From positions 415,714-479,713 of the forward strand of contig JAJEKB010020302.1 in NCBI GenBank assembly GCA_022393335.1: 64,000 bases of DNA, read 5' to 3'. The DNA comes from Macrotrachela quadricornifera (Eukaryota > Rotifera > Eurotatoria > Philodinida > Philodinidae). Position 1 is the first letter of the stretch. Each line of letters starts with the position of its first letter. A model generated the notes under the pieces. The model was not told the DNA's origin. It saw only the letters and a list, made by a program, of their open reading frames with translations, and did no database searches. Both the position numbers and the translations under genes were made by a program. Shown in pieces: positions 35,987 to 48,420 of this stretch.

Positions 35987-36691
35987 TTAGCCAAGTATGT
36001 TGGTTAGACTAACTCCAGCAACGCCATTGAGAGTTCCAATCAAAGATGAATTTTTTCCACGACACTTTTCATTGGCACAATCAATACAAACTCCATCGAT
36101 ACAGCCAAAGATAAGATTTGGTGGAATTACGCAGTCGGACATCACCATCAACAGAGCGTTTAATATCGTTGACTGCACTAGAGCGTCATATCCCAATTGT
36201 TGAATAAAATTAGCATATTTATTTTGTTTTGAATAGATAATATAGTCAATAGATCCACCACATGAGTTTCTGCCTGTTGCTACCACCGTACAATCGCTAA
36301 CTGATTGACAAGTAAGATTCAGTTGAACCAGTGTTTGGATCGATTTTGTCAATAAGTTGGCTGCTTTTGAAGCTGCTTCTATTGCGAGTGTTCTATTTTC
36401 TCTTTGAAGACTGAAATACGGTAGGAAAGTAGGTACCGATACATTCTCATGCAAAACTTGGCAAAAAATGAAATAGAAAATAAAAATTTTCATTACAAAG
36501 AAATAACAAAAACATGGTGTTTGATGAAAGTCGCTTACAATCTAATCCATCAAAAAATCCTTGTGATCGAATATCATTAGTCAATGATAACACTAAATCA
36601 GAGAGAAAGAGAGAGAAAGGTTCTTGCTTGAAGATGCGTCATTTGTTTTTCAGTACTTACCAATGACTAGAAAAGTGATAATCTTGTACAT
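35987..36691 (-). CDS. small secreted cysteine-containing protein
   Basis: The preferred model has three exons: 36691-36661, 36592-36539 and 36456-35987. Donors GTAAGT and GTAAGC and acceptors TGATTTAG and TGCCAAG join in phase, giving 184 residues. The N-terminus MYKIITFLVIVLSL is a signal peptide, so the product is secreted. An alternative start in the last exon at 36493 also yields a hydrophobic leader, but that leader is mostly the intron's pyrimidine tract. The core contains SVSDCTVVATGRNSCGGSID followed by YIIYSKQNKYANFIQQLGYD. The motif C.vva.G...CGG...y..YS resembles small bacterial and eukaryotic secreted domains of unknown function. The C-terminal part has four cysteines (FGCIDGVCIDCANEKC). 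No catalytic residues are known. Confidence 0.65.
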
Positions 36692-37370
36692 TGATTTCGT
36701 TTTGTGATAGTGATGAAATAATTGTATATTCAATCAATAAAAGATATTTTTGGCAAAATGCTTCACACTACACTAAATAGATTGTGTGATAAATCATTTC
36801 GTTTTATATTTCATTTTGCGCTTATGTGAAATAACAGATGGTCGGGAATATTTCGTTTTATTAAAAAATATAAAACCCAAATTCTGTTTTAGTTCCCAAA
36901 GAATTAATTAGTGAGAGACAGTTAGTCATAGAGTTACTCCATCATTGCTATTGGTTGATCTGTTATATTATTTAGAGGAATGTTTTTCATTAAAACAATT
37001 AAGATGGAATAATTCGTCACAATCAGGCCGGAAATTTTTCATTCTTTTCCCTAACAATGAAGGTACTTATATTGTAACCAAGCTAGACATGATGTTTTAA
37101 CAACAAATGAAAGCTCTCACTAGTAGACTAACAGGGTTTGAAATATTAGCGGCCCTTGGCTTATCTAGAGGAAGATATTCAATTTTTACGATACTTATTA
37201 TTGAATATATAGAAATCTTTGAAGCCGTACATTTTAAAGAAAATAAGACCTTTCATATTGATTAGCATAATAGAAAATCTATATTCGGAGTATATTTTTG
37301 CTTTTTAGCGAAAAATGTTCCACACGAAATTCTCTATTAAAAGGCCTCGGATCTTTCAAGGAAGCGAAAT
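36692..37370. other. no gene seen; upstream region of the secreted-protein gene
   Basis: AT-rich sequence on the 5' side of the minus-strand gene ending at 36691. No strong TATA box or coding frame was recognised. Confidence 0.4.
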
Positions 37371-37601
37371 CTAGAAATTGCTTAGATACAAGGGCATGTC
37401 AGAGTGCAAACACTGCGAAAAAAATTTCTCTAAAACATTCGCTAAGTTGTCCTTAATTTTGTAGGCTAAAGCTGGTCTGAAAAAGTACCTAGGAAGAACA
37501 CTTTCCCATGTTGGCATGTGGGCCCGACTGTCGTTTATTGAACCCGGAAAACCGCAGGTCGCTATGACTTTCCATTCAAAAGTTATAAGCTTTTCTTCCA
37601 C
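37371..37601 (-). pseudogene. possible Harbinger-like transposase fragment (weak)
   Basis: The frame contains CGFPGSINDSRAHMPTWESV. The PGS..DSR word resembles the region around the second catalytic Asp in PIF/Harbinger DDE transposases (GS.HDSR). Nothing else of the family is visible, and the flanks are non-coding. This is a tentative reading of a short fragment. Confidence 0.25.
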
Positions 37602-38339
37602 CGACCCTCTTTAAAAATTCCGATAGCAGTTATCTTCCTTTTTTACTTTGAGCTATGTGTGCTCATGTTGTTTTTACAAACATATCATAACCAAAGATCT
37701 GTGCATGCATAAAATCACCTTCCCTTCTTGGACAATTATGTCCCTTTTACTCAGAATTTCCTACCCCTTTAAATACATCATCCCTTTTAGCTGTAAAACT
37801 ATGTACATAAGTCTAATTAAATGTTCATCTATAGTTCATGCCTTTTCACATAATCAATGAGCGCTCAACATGAATAGAAGAAATGATGCAGAAGATATTG
37901 GAATAATTTTATTTCGTCAACTATTTTTCTGTTTTATTAACTTCTATAATAATAATAATAGTGAAGTCATGTACAAAATAATTCTTAATACAATCAGCAA
38001 AATACTAAATGTTCGTGAATATTCTCAATCTCCTATGCATAATATTTCTCTAGTTAAACAAATGAGGAAAGGCGTCACTAGTCGTCAATTTTGCCTCTCG
38101 TCTTTCCAGATTCTTGTCTGAAAAAGTAGATCTTGTCATTCTTATGGTGTTCCCGTAGACATCATCTTCACTGGCGAGCCAAGAAATAACTCGCCAGGCA
38201 AGATTCTTGTTTTCTTAGAAGTCTTGTCTAATTCTTTTTTCTAACAATTGCACTCTGATTTCATACAAAGTTGAAAAAGTTAAACAAAACAGAAAAAACG
38301 AACAACAAAAATCTGTATTTTTTCAGAATTCTTCATTAT
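37602..38339. other. intergenic; stray AAGATTCTTGTCTG motif cluster at 38100-38240
   Basis: The words CAGATTCTTGTCTG, AGATCTTGTC, GGCAAGATTCTTG and AAGTCTTGTCT occur within 140 bp, as in the subterminal zones of the element at 31424-33150. This is likely a solo fragment of that family. A palindromic GGCGAG..CTCGCC also occurs there. Confidence 0.5.
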
Positions 38340-38690
38340 CATCAGTGTTGTTATCTTCGCTTTCGTTATTGTTCAATACTGACGATTGTTAAATTGTTGA
38401 CATACGTCACTTACATAAGGTAATGGATAATCATCTGGAGGAATTCTTCTCATTCATATTGTACTTCATCTGTTGTAATACGTTTTTGATGGATCAACTG
38501 TCTGTAACAACGGAAGCCAAACTCGATTTATTTATTGATCTTACGCAGGACAAGGTTCAAATCTCTTGGAGCTAAATCATTATATGAAACTGTTTCATCA
38601 TATGCAACACGAACTACACTTCTAGCTGTGGCATTCAGCGATGGACCACGGAAAATATTTCCTAAATTGGTTCCATTTAATTACTAAAAA
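38340..38690 (-). pseudogene. decayed spliced gene fragment, family unknown
   Basis: On the minus strand an acceptor-like ATTTTTAG opens LNGTNLGNIFRGPSLNATAR and then SVVRVAYDETVSYNDLAPRD. A GTAAGA donor-like site and a 43-nt AT-rich gap follow. QLIHQKRITTDEVQYE comes next, then a TGA and a shift of frame (EEFLQM against PPDDYPLPYVSD). The phase does not close across the gap. Codon choice looks genuine, but stops and shifts show decay. It is not a transposase I recognise. Confidence 0.4.
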
Positions 38691-38876
38691 TAATCAAATA
38701 CATTGTGATAAATTAAAAGAATCTTTTGATATTCATAGATATTATAATGTTTCCGGTTTTTATATGATATAAACTTTGAAATTCAATTATCTTTCAAGAA
38801 TTTTATTTTTTATTTTTATTTATCGAGTTAGCAAAATGAAAGTCGAAAATTTGCGTCGTTTGTAAAAAAAATCCTG

Positions 38877-39978
38877 TCATTTAATTAAAAGTGATACAAT
38901 AGCACCAAAAAAGTTCAAGATAATTGCAACAATGCCAAGTATTGCGGCTAAGCCTAAGTTTGCTTTAATTTCACTTCCAACATATATTTTTATAGCATTG
39001 ACACCAACTGCAACACCAATAATTCCCATAATAAGACATGCAAAAGCAAAACTTTTTGCTACCAAAAGTAGTCTTGGGCTTACATTATTAACTGCTACTG
39101 CAGACACACATAAGTATACAGCAGAAATACCAGACATAATACAAGCTAAAATAATAAAAGTTCTGCTAGCCAAAATTCTTGCACAAGCATCAGATTCAAC
39201 TTGATCTAATGAGCATTCCAGATCAACGCACATCATTTTGTTCATATTCGGAGAACAGAATTGCCAAAGACCATGTGTAAATTCAACATTATTCTCTTTA
39301 ATTTTACTCCTAAAATATAGACAGTACAAAACTGAATAATACTCTTTGTTTTTCTTTTCACAGTATGAATGTATCTTGTGTAACTCAGGGATATTGGATA
39401 TATTCAGATTAGATTAAAGATCTCACTGTCAAATACGCTAGATACCACATCAAGTCACAAATGTCAAGTTTGTAGCGGACCTGTAATGATGATATTTGAT
39501 TGTTTAATCAACCGTTTTTTTCAATAAAATGACTTAGTTTAGGGTCTCATGAGTTGAGTCTTCGAAACTTTATCGAATTTACAGGACGAAAATCAATAGA
39601 TCGTAAAAGAAAAACTTAATATGAATAATTGTATTTTTATTGATTTTATGTCAAACCTCTCCCCTATATCTTGAAATTCATGTATTTTGGTCCACATACG
39701 TTTAAATACATCACATTTTAAATTTGTTAGTTTAACAGTGACATCTCTACTGTCAATTATTTTCTTAATCGATCCAATTTCATTAATTAAAATTCCTATA
39801 CTTTCTATGGAAAAAAAAAGACGAAGATAGTTACATACCATGTGGGATTGAAGTTACTAATCATAAAAAATATGAAAGTTAAGCTTAGGAAAGTACCAGC
39901 GATAATAAATAATGTTCGAATACTCGATATTATGTTTCGAATATTTGGTACTATATTTCGAAATTTGGTGTACACCAT
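38877..39978 (-). CDS. claudin/PMP22-like four-transmembrane protein
   Basis: Exon 1 (39978-39839) encodes MVYTKFRNIVPN... and the first membrane segment (LFIIAGTFLSLTFIFFMI). Exon 2 (39309-38877) completes the protein. The donor TG|GTATGT and acceptor ATTTTAG|G join in phase and create the Trp codon at residue 47. The result is 190 residues. The first extracellular loop has the claudin-superfamily signature: W47, G60-L61-W62, C65 and C74/C79 (HGLWQFC...MC). Three more hydrophobic segments follow at about residues 98-120, 127-152 and 163-189. Family members shape junctions or channels at the plasma membrane. The intron (39310-39838) holds a coding-like frame at 39593-39841 that cannot be joined in phase. 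It may be an exon relic. Confidence 0.7.
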
Positions 39979-41945
39979 GTTTTTACTCTTTCGTATGACA
40001 ATATGATAATGTTTTATAATATAGAAATAATTTATAGGATTGAAAAATCTAATAAAAATGTATGTCGACCGTATCGATCCTCATAAAAGACTTATTTGAT
40101 AAAAATGAATTATTAACCATCAAATCATGATAACCGAAACGATTTACGAATTTTTTTATTGTAAGGTATAATGGCGTAATATACTGAATCGTATTTCAAT
40201 GAAAGATAAATATTGAGAGAGACACTTCATATTAGCATCAAAACTGATACTAAAAACGACTCTTTCAATGTTTCGAAATATGTGCCTTGTTGAAAGCTAA
40301 ATAAACTGAGATCGCTTCACTTTATTATATTTTCGTGCTCTTTTTACTGTCGACTATTATACCATTCATTATCTATAGATTTTCTAATAGATATCAGAAT
40401 ACTTTGAATGCTAATGTGCTTCATCCATTGATATGATTAACCTAGTCGGCAGCTGCACATAAAAACATGAAATCATTAGAATATGTTAGCAGGAATTTAT
40501 TTCAACATATATTTATAAAGATGTTCATGGCACATTTTTTGATGAAAATATAAAGCAACTTACTTAATTAGAAAATTCAAGAGTGTCACACATATGATTT
40601 TTATCCGATAAAGACAACAAACGATTTTGTTGTTGGATATATTTCTGATAAGTTTTTCAAAAAAGAAGGAAAGTATTTTTCTAAACAATGTTGATTATTT
40701 CATCTTCTATACGACACAAATCCTGTTGTTTTTTTACTCTTCTCCTGAAGATTTCTAGGGGTCGACATAACAAGCATAGCAAAATTTTTGTATTTCGATT
40801 AAAAGTGATACTTTGGCAAATTAGTAAAGATGTCCGTTCGGATAAGTAAAAACTCGGTATATTCACCTTTAATTTAAAAAAAAATTGTCAATAAAGTTAA
40901 ATGAAATAGCAAAGGTATATGAAAAAACTTTTGAGAAGAGACTCGCCTAAACTGAAAGGACAGGATCTAGAAAACGAAATTCATCTGTGCCTGTCTGTTC
41001 GTCTGTCAGTAACACAGTTGAAATGACCATTCAAAACTATAGTTATTATTTATATTGATTGGATTTCTCTTCAATACTGCATCAACAACAAGGTGCTTTG
41101 TTAATAAATTAGAATTTTATAAGTGAATCTGAACATAAAAGTATAATAAATAAAAATCATATTCTTTGAATAATATGACCAAATCTTTTTGGAATAGAGA
41201 CAGCGCTTGAATAGTATAATTATGAAAATTCGCATTGTTGTTTACAATACCATTGTAGTTCACGGTAGAATATGGAGACGTTTTATATAAAAGAGAAGTA
41301 ACCAAACAGTTATATACGTAACAGTTTATGATACTGGATGCAGAGGGTTTTCGTATTTGAATAGTATTTTTCTCACGATTAGGCATCGATATTGATATCC
41401 ATACAAAAAAAGTTTATAGAGAGGCAGTTTGAACTCAAACAAAGAATCATATGAAATTATTTAGAGAAATAAAAGGTTGTCAGTAATACCACGTATCAAT
41501 TCGTAAAATCATCTTACTTCAATTGAAAAACTTAGAAATATCGTACAGGATAGAGAGAAAGGTATGATAGGCTCTTTGACATCTTATGAACGACATGTAT
41601 ACGAAGTATTGCGCGTATAAAAGTTCTAAAGAATAGTCTATCCATTGAATAAAGCCGAAAAAGAACTATGAGTACAAACTGATTTGAGTATCGAAATTGA
41701 TTTCTACGACCTTCACCTGAATACAGAGAAAAACAAAGATAATTGCTCATTATTTCTATTTATATTTTTTGTGGCAGAAAAAATGTATGAATAAGCATGA
41801 AATATTTCTCGAACGCCGTGCAGAGAAAGAGGACAAGAAAAAAACAAGAAATGCTGTTATATAAATGCTCATACATTACTAACTGTTACTGTAAGAAAAT
41901 ATTCACATTTTTATTCACACAAACTCACACCATTTACAGACAAAA
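39979..41945. other. no gene seen
   Basis: AT-rich intergenic sequence. CTGTCTGTTCGTCTGTC near 40988-41004 echoes CTGTCTGTCTGTCTT in the dispersed repeat at 4285. Nothing else is recognisable. Confidence 0.4.
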
Positions 41946-42278
41946 ATGACAGCAATCGCAACAGGCACTGTTATTTGAAAAGACGGTTGTGAAGCAGATA
42001 CATTTAATGGCAATGAAATATTAACAGTAAAAGTTCAAAATACTGCTCGTATGGATGCACGAGCTATTTCACTTGGTGAACAACAAATAACTTTGAAAAA
42101 AGGTGAAACATTTCCAATTAGTTTTAATGTTGAATACGATGAAGAAGCTGCAAGTAAAATACCTGATTATGGTTTTACATTAAATGCAAAGATTACAGAT
42201 GAAAATGATAAATTGTTATATACTAATGATACAAGAACAAGTGCTAGAAGCGGCAAAATTGAAGTCAAAAAAGTTTAA
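41946..42278 (+). pseudogene. YscW/YbaY-like lipoprotein-family domain, probable bacterial transfer, one in-frame TGA
   Basis: From ATG41946 the frame reads MTAIATGTVI, then TGA (41976-41978). It then stays open for about 100 codons to TAA at 42276. The product has ILTVKVQNTARMDARAISLG, then KKGETFPISFNVEYDEEA, then GFTLNAKITDENDKLLYTND. This order (GTV, L.V.V.D.s..D.., PI.F.v.YD, ..y...A.I.d..gkLl.t.dT) matches the bacterial YbaY/YscW (T3SS pilotin-like) domain. No lipobox or signal is visible. The gene has no introns and lies apart from bacterial neighbours, as expected for a transferred gene now in a eukaryotic genome. The stop makes it a likely pseudogene, unless translation starts downstream (ATG42051) or the TGA is an error. 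Confidence 0.65.
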
Positions 42279-44995
42279 TTGATTCACATTTATTATTAAT
42301 CTTATCTATTAATAACAGATTGTAATAGTTTTTCATACTCTCGGACTAAATTTTCATCAAGAATAACCATGCCATAGTTCATGCCATATAAACATACTCG
42401 TCTTTGTTCTTACTATGTTATTTTCAAATTTTTCGTTTTTTGCGACTCTCATTAATAGTTTTATAATAAAACTAATTTTTTTTGCACTACAGTTACATTC
42501 GAATTTTCATCCTATCCTATCCTATTTATATTAACAAGATATTTCATTAACTATTAATTAATTAAATAGAATTATTGAATGACGTAAGATGATTACAGAA
42601 CAAACTGAATGTAGATTTCCTTTCGTTTTCATACTATTTTTCACACGAAAAAAAAATTATTTTATGAAAATAGATGTATTTTCACCAGAAGAAAAATTTA
42701 GTACGTTCAAGGCAATCTAAAGTAATCATATTGTCACATGATTGCCGTTAATTGCTAGAGTCAATGTACCCAAGACAAACAGGAACGTCATAGGTCTTTA
42801 TTATGACTATCATTTTTCATCATGAAATAATTATTTTAATATCACAAGAAAGAAAAGAAAATTCTGTATCTACTCATATAAAAGAATTTGTGGCTATAAC
42901 AACTGTCGAGTAATCAGTGATAGAAAAGTAAAAATTAAAAACGTTTGCTTCATGTGCAATATACCTAAAGCGAACATTCAGTAAGAAAATATCCTTCAAG
43001 AGAATGAGCCAGCAAAAGGACAAGCGTAAATAAAAAATAAACAATATTCATATATATTTCTGTTCACAGATTTCAATGAAATTTTATGAAAGGACGGGAA
43101 ATGGTTTGCCCACGAAACGGTGCTAAATAAAAGTCACCTCTGAAATCATTTGTATATTAAATTTTACGCATCCATATACCGTCGGGTATTAGTAATTAAC
43201 GCGAACACCACGAACATCCAACTTTGTAAGATCGCATATAAATCATCTTTACGAACACCCACAGAAATATTAGATCTACTCATTGATATATGATTCACAT
43301 ACTTTTATAAGCATAATAATCATGAACACACCTCAAAATAAGCAAAAATTTATAAAAATTTTAAAAAAAAACATGAAAAACACGTAGTAATATATAGCTA
43401 AATTAAATAAATAGTCAAAAGGACCTATCACGTACATAGTAACATGATGAGAAAGCTATAATTCAACGTCTGGCATAAAGTTCGAAATACTTTCCTAAGT
43501 ATTTTATTGAAAAAATCTTTGAAAATAGTGATAAAACACCTAAAAATAGCACTAAAATATGACAAAAATTATATCAACATTCAAGAAGTAATTAATTTAT
43601 ATCTAGAACATCGATAAAAAAATACTCAGATATTTGTTAATGTTCAAAGATACGAGATCCAAGTTACTTTCATATATAGTTCTCTGAAAAATACCTAAAA
43701 ATGAATGAAATACTCGAAACAGTCCACATCATCAAATCGTTGCATTGATAATATTCCATCTGTCCCTATTATATTAATCATTGAACTTTATTAATAATGA
43801 CTATCATCGACTAAAAATTATTCTAAAAACTACTTAAAAGATGAATAATAACTATTGATGTTTCTCATCAATCATTGTCTCATAATGGTAAGAAATTAAT
43901 AAACATAGGAGGATAACAGATGCATAGATAAACATGTTTTCCTAGGCTACAAATTCACTCTAAACAATTGATCCAAACCCTGTATGAAAGAACGCTATAG
44001 ATAAGATATCCATAAAATAGCAAGAAAACAGTGGTATTCCATCTTATGGCTTTTGTTCATAGACAGTATGGATTGATCGTTTAGATTGAGTTTGTAGCCT
44101 AGGAAAAGCTCTAACGATTGAGATCACCTCGAGGATATAGACAAAATACTGAACACACTCGACCTTGTTTGTACTTTTTCACTCGGTACAATAGGTCTGA
44201 AATCAGTATTTTGGCTCGCATTTCTCAATAACAAAACCCAATGGCTTCATATTTTGGATTTGAACATAGCTCCACTAGACCTTTCTTTCGAGATATAAAA
44301 ATCGAAAACAGAAAGATTTTGTCTAGGTGATAACATGGTTATAGGCATGGTTGGTTTTTGGTAATGTAGTCATGAAAAACGGACTTTTCCTTTTCAAAGC
44401 AGCAAAATCAGAAAATATAGAAAAATATGACTGAAAGTGATTGGAACATGAAAAAAACGTAAAACTTAAGCAGTATTTTACTATTAATCATTATAAAAAG
44501 TTTTTATTATGATCTTGATCGGATATGAAATCGATAGAGAAAAAGGTTCTCTATCTTTAGATATAAAAATAGTTGTATTTATCTTTTATTTTGTAATCAC
44601 AACTTAAGAAACACGGAGTGAACGTCTGGTACAAATTTTGATCAAAACCTAGACCTTGCCATATTTCTTACCAAAGTAAGTACTTACCAAATCGGGCTGA
44701 AAATCTCAGAGTATATGCAAAAAACTATGCTCTATCTAATGAGCACATAAAAATGGGCACTTGGGAGGTGGTAACTCCCCTCCCCTTTAATATGATATCC
44801 TGGCTTTTGTATGTACATACTACAATCGTTCAAACTATGCAGGACAGATCGAAATCAAAACTTCATCGCCGATGGTTTGGTCGATGATTTCGAAGAGTGT
44901 ATCGGTTTTGTTATTTTATTTTTATTTAATCATGAATGAGTAAGTTATTCATTAACTTAAAATTTACGTACTATCATCAGTTGTAATGTCAAAGT
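42279..44995. other. no gene; one small inverted repeat at 43941-44103
   Basis: No coding frames are supported. The arms 43941-43975 (starts CCTAGGCTACAAATTCACTC) and 44069-44103 (ends GAGTTTGTAGCCTAGG) form an imperfect 35-bp inverted repeat 163 bp end to end, MITE-like. Confidence 0.5.
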
Positions 44996-46275
44996 TCACG
45001 TAGCGTTGAGCCATTGATTGACGTATTTATCAAAGGATGATCTTGCAGCGCATGTTGTCTCCCTTTCACCATATTTGAGCATCATCTGATAGACATCTGC
45101 AACTGTCTTTTTGTTCTTTTCCAATTGTTTAATTAAATCTTTCAATTTCAACACTAATGCATCATCAGCGTAGGCTGAATAGTTCAATTTTTTGACACTG
45201 TCAACGAGTACACTTGCAGCACATACTTGTTGAAGAAACTTGAACACAGGATTCCCACCGAACACACCACATCCCCAATTACCAGTAACAATTATCTCAT
45301 CTCTAGCCTTGCCAAAAGCAGCCCATGCTTTACCTAAATCACGATCGATATTACGTCGACTAAAATGATTTGACAAACAGGCATCCATAACAAGAATATC
45401 TTGAATATGTGTCGGATTTTGATTTGGATAAAGACCAACAAACTGAAATGTTTCACCATAGCCACGATAGTCAACAAATCGTTTACATCCACGAAGAATG
45501 ATTACTTCATCAGATCGTAATGTATCACATACCAGAATAGCTAAAAATGCTTCGGGACAACAGCTAACTAGAAAAAAGACAAACCTCTTCGTTTCGAAGA
45601 AAGAGAAATTTTATAGAACAGTATTTTACATAGAATTTCTTCTTGTGTAGCCGATGACATGATTGAATGAATGTGAATCTGTTTATTGGCAAAATCAACA
45701 AAGCCATGTGCTTCTTCGATCGTTTCCATTCGTTCGGAAAATATATTTATCTTGGATTCTTGAATCGTAACCAATTGTTTTTTCCAATCAGGTAATTCTT
45801 CAGCATATGAATATCGTTCGATCGAAATCTCTCGATGATCATCATTATTTTGTTGCTGTGCTGAAAGATGAAAATATTCAATCAAACATCGTATTCGTTG
45901 GATAGCTACACGATCAAATGGTACATGGTATAGTTCGGTCAAATCAATACTACCATATCCTTCGGTTGTATTTAGAAAAAAAGCATTTGCCAAAATATAA
46001 CGAGCTTGAGCAGATGTATAAGTGACATGAGCAGTAATATTTGCTTGAAGAGGTTGAATTGGATTCGACTGAGTATGGTCGGAAGCCCATTGAGCAATAA
46101 TAGGAAGAAGATCATGATAGAAATCGAAATTAAGTTGACGAATAACTAATTCCAGATTGGAACATGATCGATACTTTTTGTCAATGAAAAACAGATCTGT
46201 AAGTGTTGAAAAATTAACATTATCTTTTGGAATAACAAATGTACGTTTTTTGGCAATGTATGTTATATTCGACAT
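44996..46275 (-). CDS. PARG: poly(ADP-ribose) glycohydrolase (PARG)
   Basis: Two exons, 46275-45630 and 45567-44996, are joined by a 62-nt intron (T|GTAAAA ... TTTCTAG|TT) whose phase gives EEILFSCCPEAF. The product has 405 residues and covers the compact PARG catalytic region. It shows HVTYTSAQARYILANAFF, VDFANKQ...SATQEEILFSC (about 193-219), RFVDYRGYGETFQFVG and TGNWGCGVFGGNPVFKFLQQ (about 310-329). PARG removes poly(ADP-ribose) chains. The QEE catalytic glutamates (E212, E213) are kept. The preceding loop, normally I-G-G-x-V-L, reads I-H-I-H-S-I with the same spacing, so the diphosphate-binding glycines are lost. The protein could be a weak enzyme or an ADP-ribose reader. An ATG is present at 46275. 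It does not overlap its neighbours. Confidence 0.9.
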
Positions 46276-46805
46276 GTTTCTTCTATATAAAATAAATAAA
46301 TAAGAATGCATGAGTCGTTTAAATTCAATGATGCACGAAGAAAAAAAAAGAAAAAAATATATGTGTAATAAACATGACAAATATAATGTTTTTTATGGTA
46401 CGGGGTATCTCTTGTCATAAAGAATGTCTCATTCCTTTCTCATACTTTCACATTGATGACAGTTCTGTTTCTCTTTTCTTTTTTTTTTACTCTTTCTAAA
46501 ATGAGTGGCTTGCTTTTCGTGTTTGAATAAAGAAGGAGAAAAGATTGATAACAATGTTATCAGAACGTATGAATAATATCTCATGAATGACTCATTTAAT
46601 AGTAAACAATCAACCAGAGGTTGATATACAATAAGTTTCTCCTACAAATGTATAATTGTGGGATTATAAGATTTACTACTGTTGTAATATTCGTTTACAA
46701 ACACAACCTGATCTTTATAAGTTTCTTTCCTTGACTTGAAAGCAAATTATATGTTAAAGTTAGATAAATCTAACAGTCACTGTAGAAAAAAAAATCATAT
46801 ATTTA
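46276..46805. other. upstream region of the PARG gene, no gene seen
   Basis: AT-rich sequence between the PARG start and the mariner element. No distinct promoter motif is recognised. Confidence 0.4.
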
Positions 46806-47739
46806 GGTCTAACCAAAAGTTCCCAGATTATTAAAAAAAATATGAAGACAAAGAAAGTTTGAGTTTTATTTTATTAAATGCTCAAAATAGTCACCATGAT
46901 TATTTATACAAAGTTCCATCCTTTCTAATAGTTTGTCAAAAGTTTTTTTAAATTCTTCTTTCGGAATTTTTTTCATCACCTTGGATACCGCACGAGCTAA
47001 TGATTTTTCATCTGGTTGATCAGTTAAATTTCGTTTGATGTAATCATTTAGCCAATAATCACACGGTGCAAGGTCAGGTAAATATGGTGGATGCGACATT
47101 ATAATAATACCTTCTTCTGTTAAATAATTAATAACATCGGAATGAGTATGGGGTCGAGCATTGTCTTGAAGCAATTTTATATCTTTTGTACCTGCTGACT
47201 TTCTTTGTTTTGATATTTCCTTCACGATAGGCTTGAAGCAATGTTCAGTATAATAGTTGTGATCTATACCCAGGTCGAAGATTCCGGCCTTCGGAAACGG
47301 TCAGGAACCGGCCGGAAACGGTGTCTTTCCGGGAGCAATCCGGCCGTTTCCGCACAAGGAAATCGCCGGAACCGGCCGGAAAAAACAGGAATCAGGGAAG
47401 CAGTATTCCGGACCGGAAAGCAATCGTACCGGAAACGGTGTATTCGAAGCATTTCCGCAAGCTGGAAAACGAACGGATCGATACCGTATCCTGCCGGAAA
47501 AAAACCAGGAACCCACGGGATACGTTCGTAAAACAACCCGGATCCCTCCGGAACCACAGCGGAATTATCTCGTGAAAGTTCGGAAATGACACTGTTTGCC
47601 GCAATAAAATTTAAGAGACTTTCTCAAAATAATGAATCCTCCACAATGAAAAAGACTATTTGGAGAAAGCCTCAATACATTTTAATAATGAATCTCAAAA
47701 ATATCTGAACTAATCAATATGAATCATGAATCCGTCGAA

Positions 47740-48130
47740 GGGAAAAGTCTCATTGAGACTCCATGATGTCTCATAGAGACCTCTCAATAATATGATCTAA
47801 CGAGTAGTAATCATACCTAGGATAGAAGGTGAAAATTCCCATTGATGCATCTCAATGATTCAAACTAATTAATATCATACCTACGATGGAAGGTAAAAGT
47901 CTCATTGATGCTTCTTAAGGATATAAATCAATAAATATCAAACTTTTGATACGAAATAAAAGTCTCATTGAGGCTTCTCAATAATCCAAATCAATAAATA
48001 TCAAACTCTTGATGCGAAATAAAAGTCTTATTTAGCCTTTTCAATGATATGTTTCATTGACTGTTCACTATACCTCGTAAACGAGGTAAGAGTCTAATTG
48101 AGACGTCTCAAAGACTTAAACTAATGTGTA
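47740..48130. repeat. iterated AGTCTCATTGAGAC-like motif
   Basis: At least seven variants of AAAAGTCTCATTGAGGCTTC followed by TCAAT occur at 50-90 bp spacing. Several contain the palindromic core TCTCATTGAGA. They continue more sparsely into the tandem repeat that follows. Confidence 0.55.
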
Positions 48131-48420
48131 ATGATCAAAGCCTTCATCCTCATAAAAGTTAAAAGATTCATCGAGCCTATTCAATCCGGAACTCTACTAA
48201 CAAAGCTTAGAATCTCAACGGCTAGGTTAGTCAAACTATTTTATAAATGGTGTATAATCCAGGGTGAAGCTAACCATAACGCTTAGGAAACAAAACCTTT
48301 TCTAAAATACATATCATACCGAAAATGTATCGAAACCTACATTCTCAATATCTAACAGTCACTCCAAGATATATACCCAAGCATTCAAAACAAAATACTC
48401 ACTAGGTAATTGACCTATAG

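Noticed and set aside
35752..36012. 86-codon plus-strand frame (MLEDSRQSSNPVNCFNARY)
   Set aside because: Codon use is mildly protein-like, but there is no acceptor, no partner exon and no family; it overlaps the end of the secreted-protein gene on the other strand.
39593..39841. Coding-like frame inside the claudin-like gene intron
   Set aside because: Neither possible acceptor joins it in phase to the first exon, whereas skipping it gives a perfect claudin loop.
47241..47604. Five overlapping frames on both strands
   Set aside because: All are shadows of the GC-rich CCGGAA repeat array at the element end.
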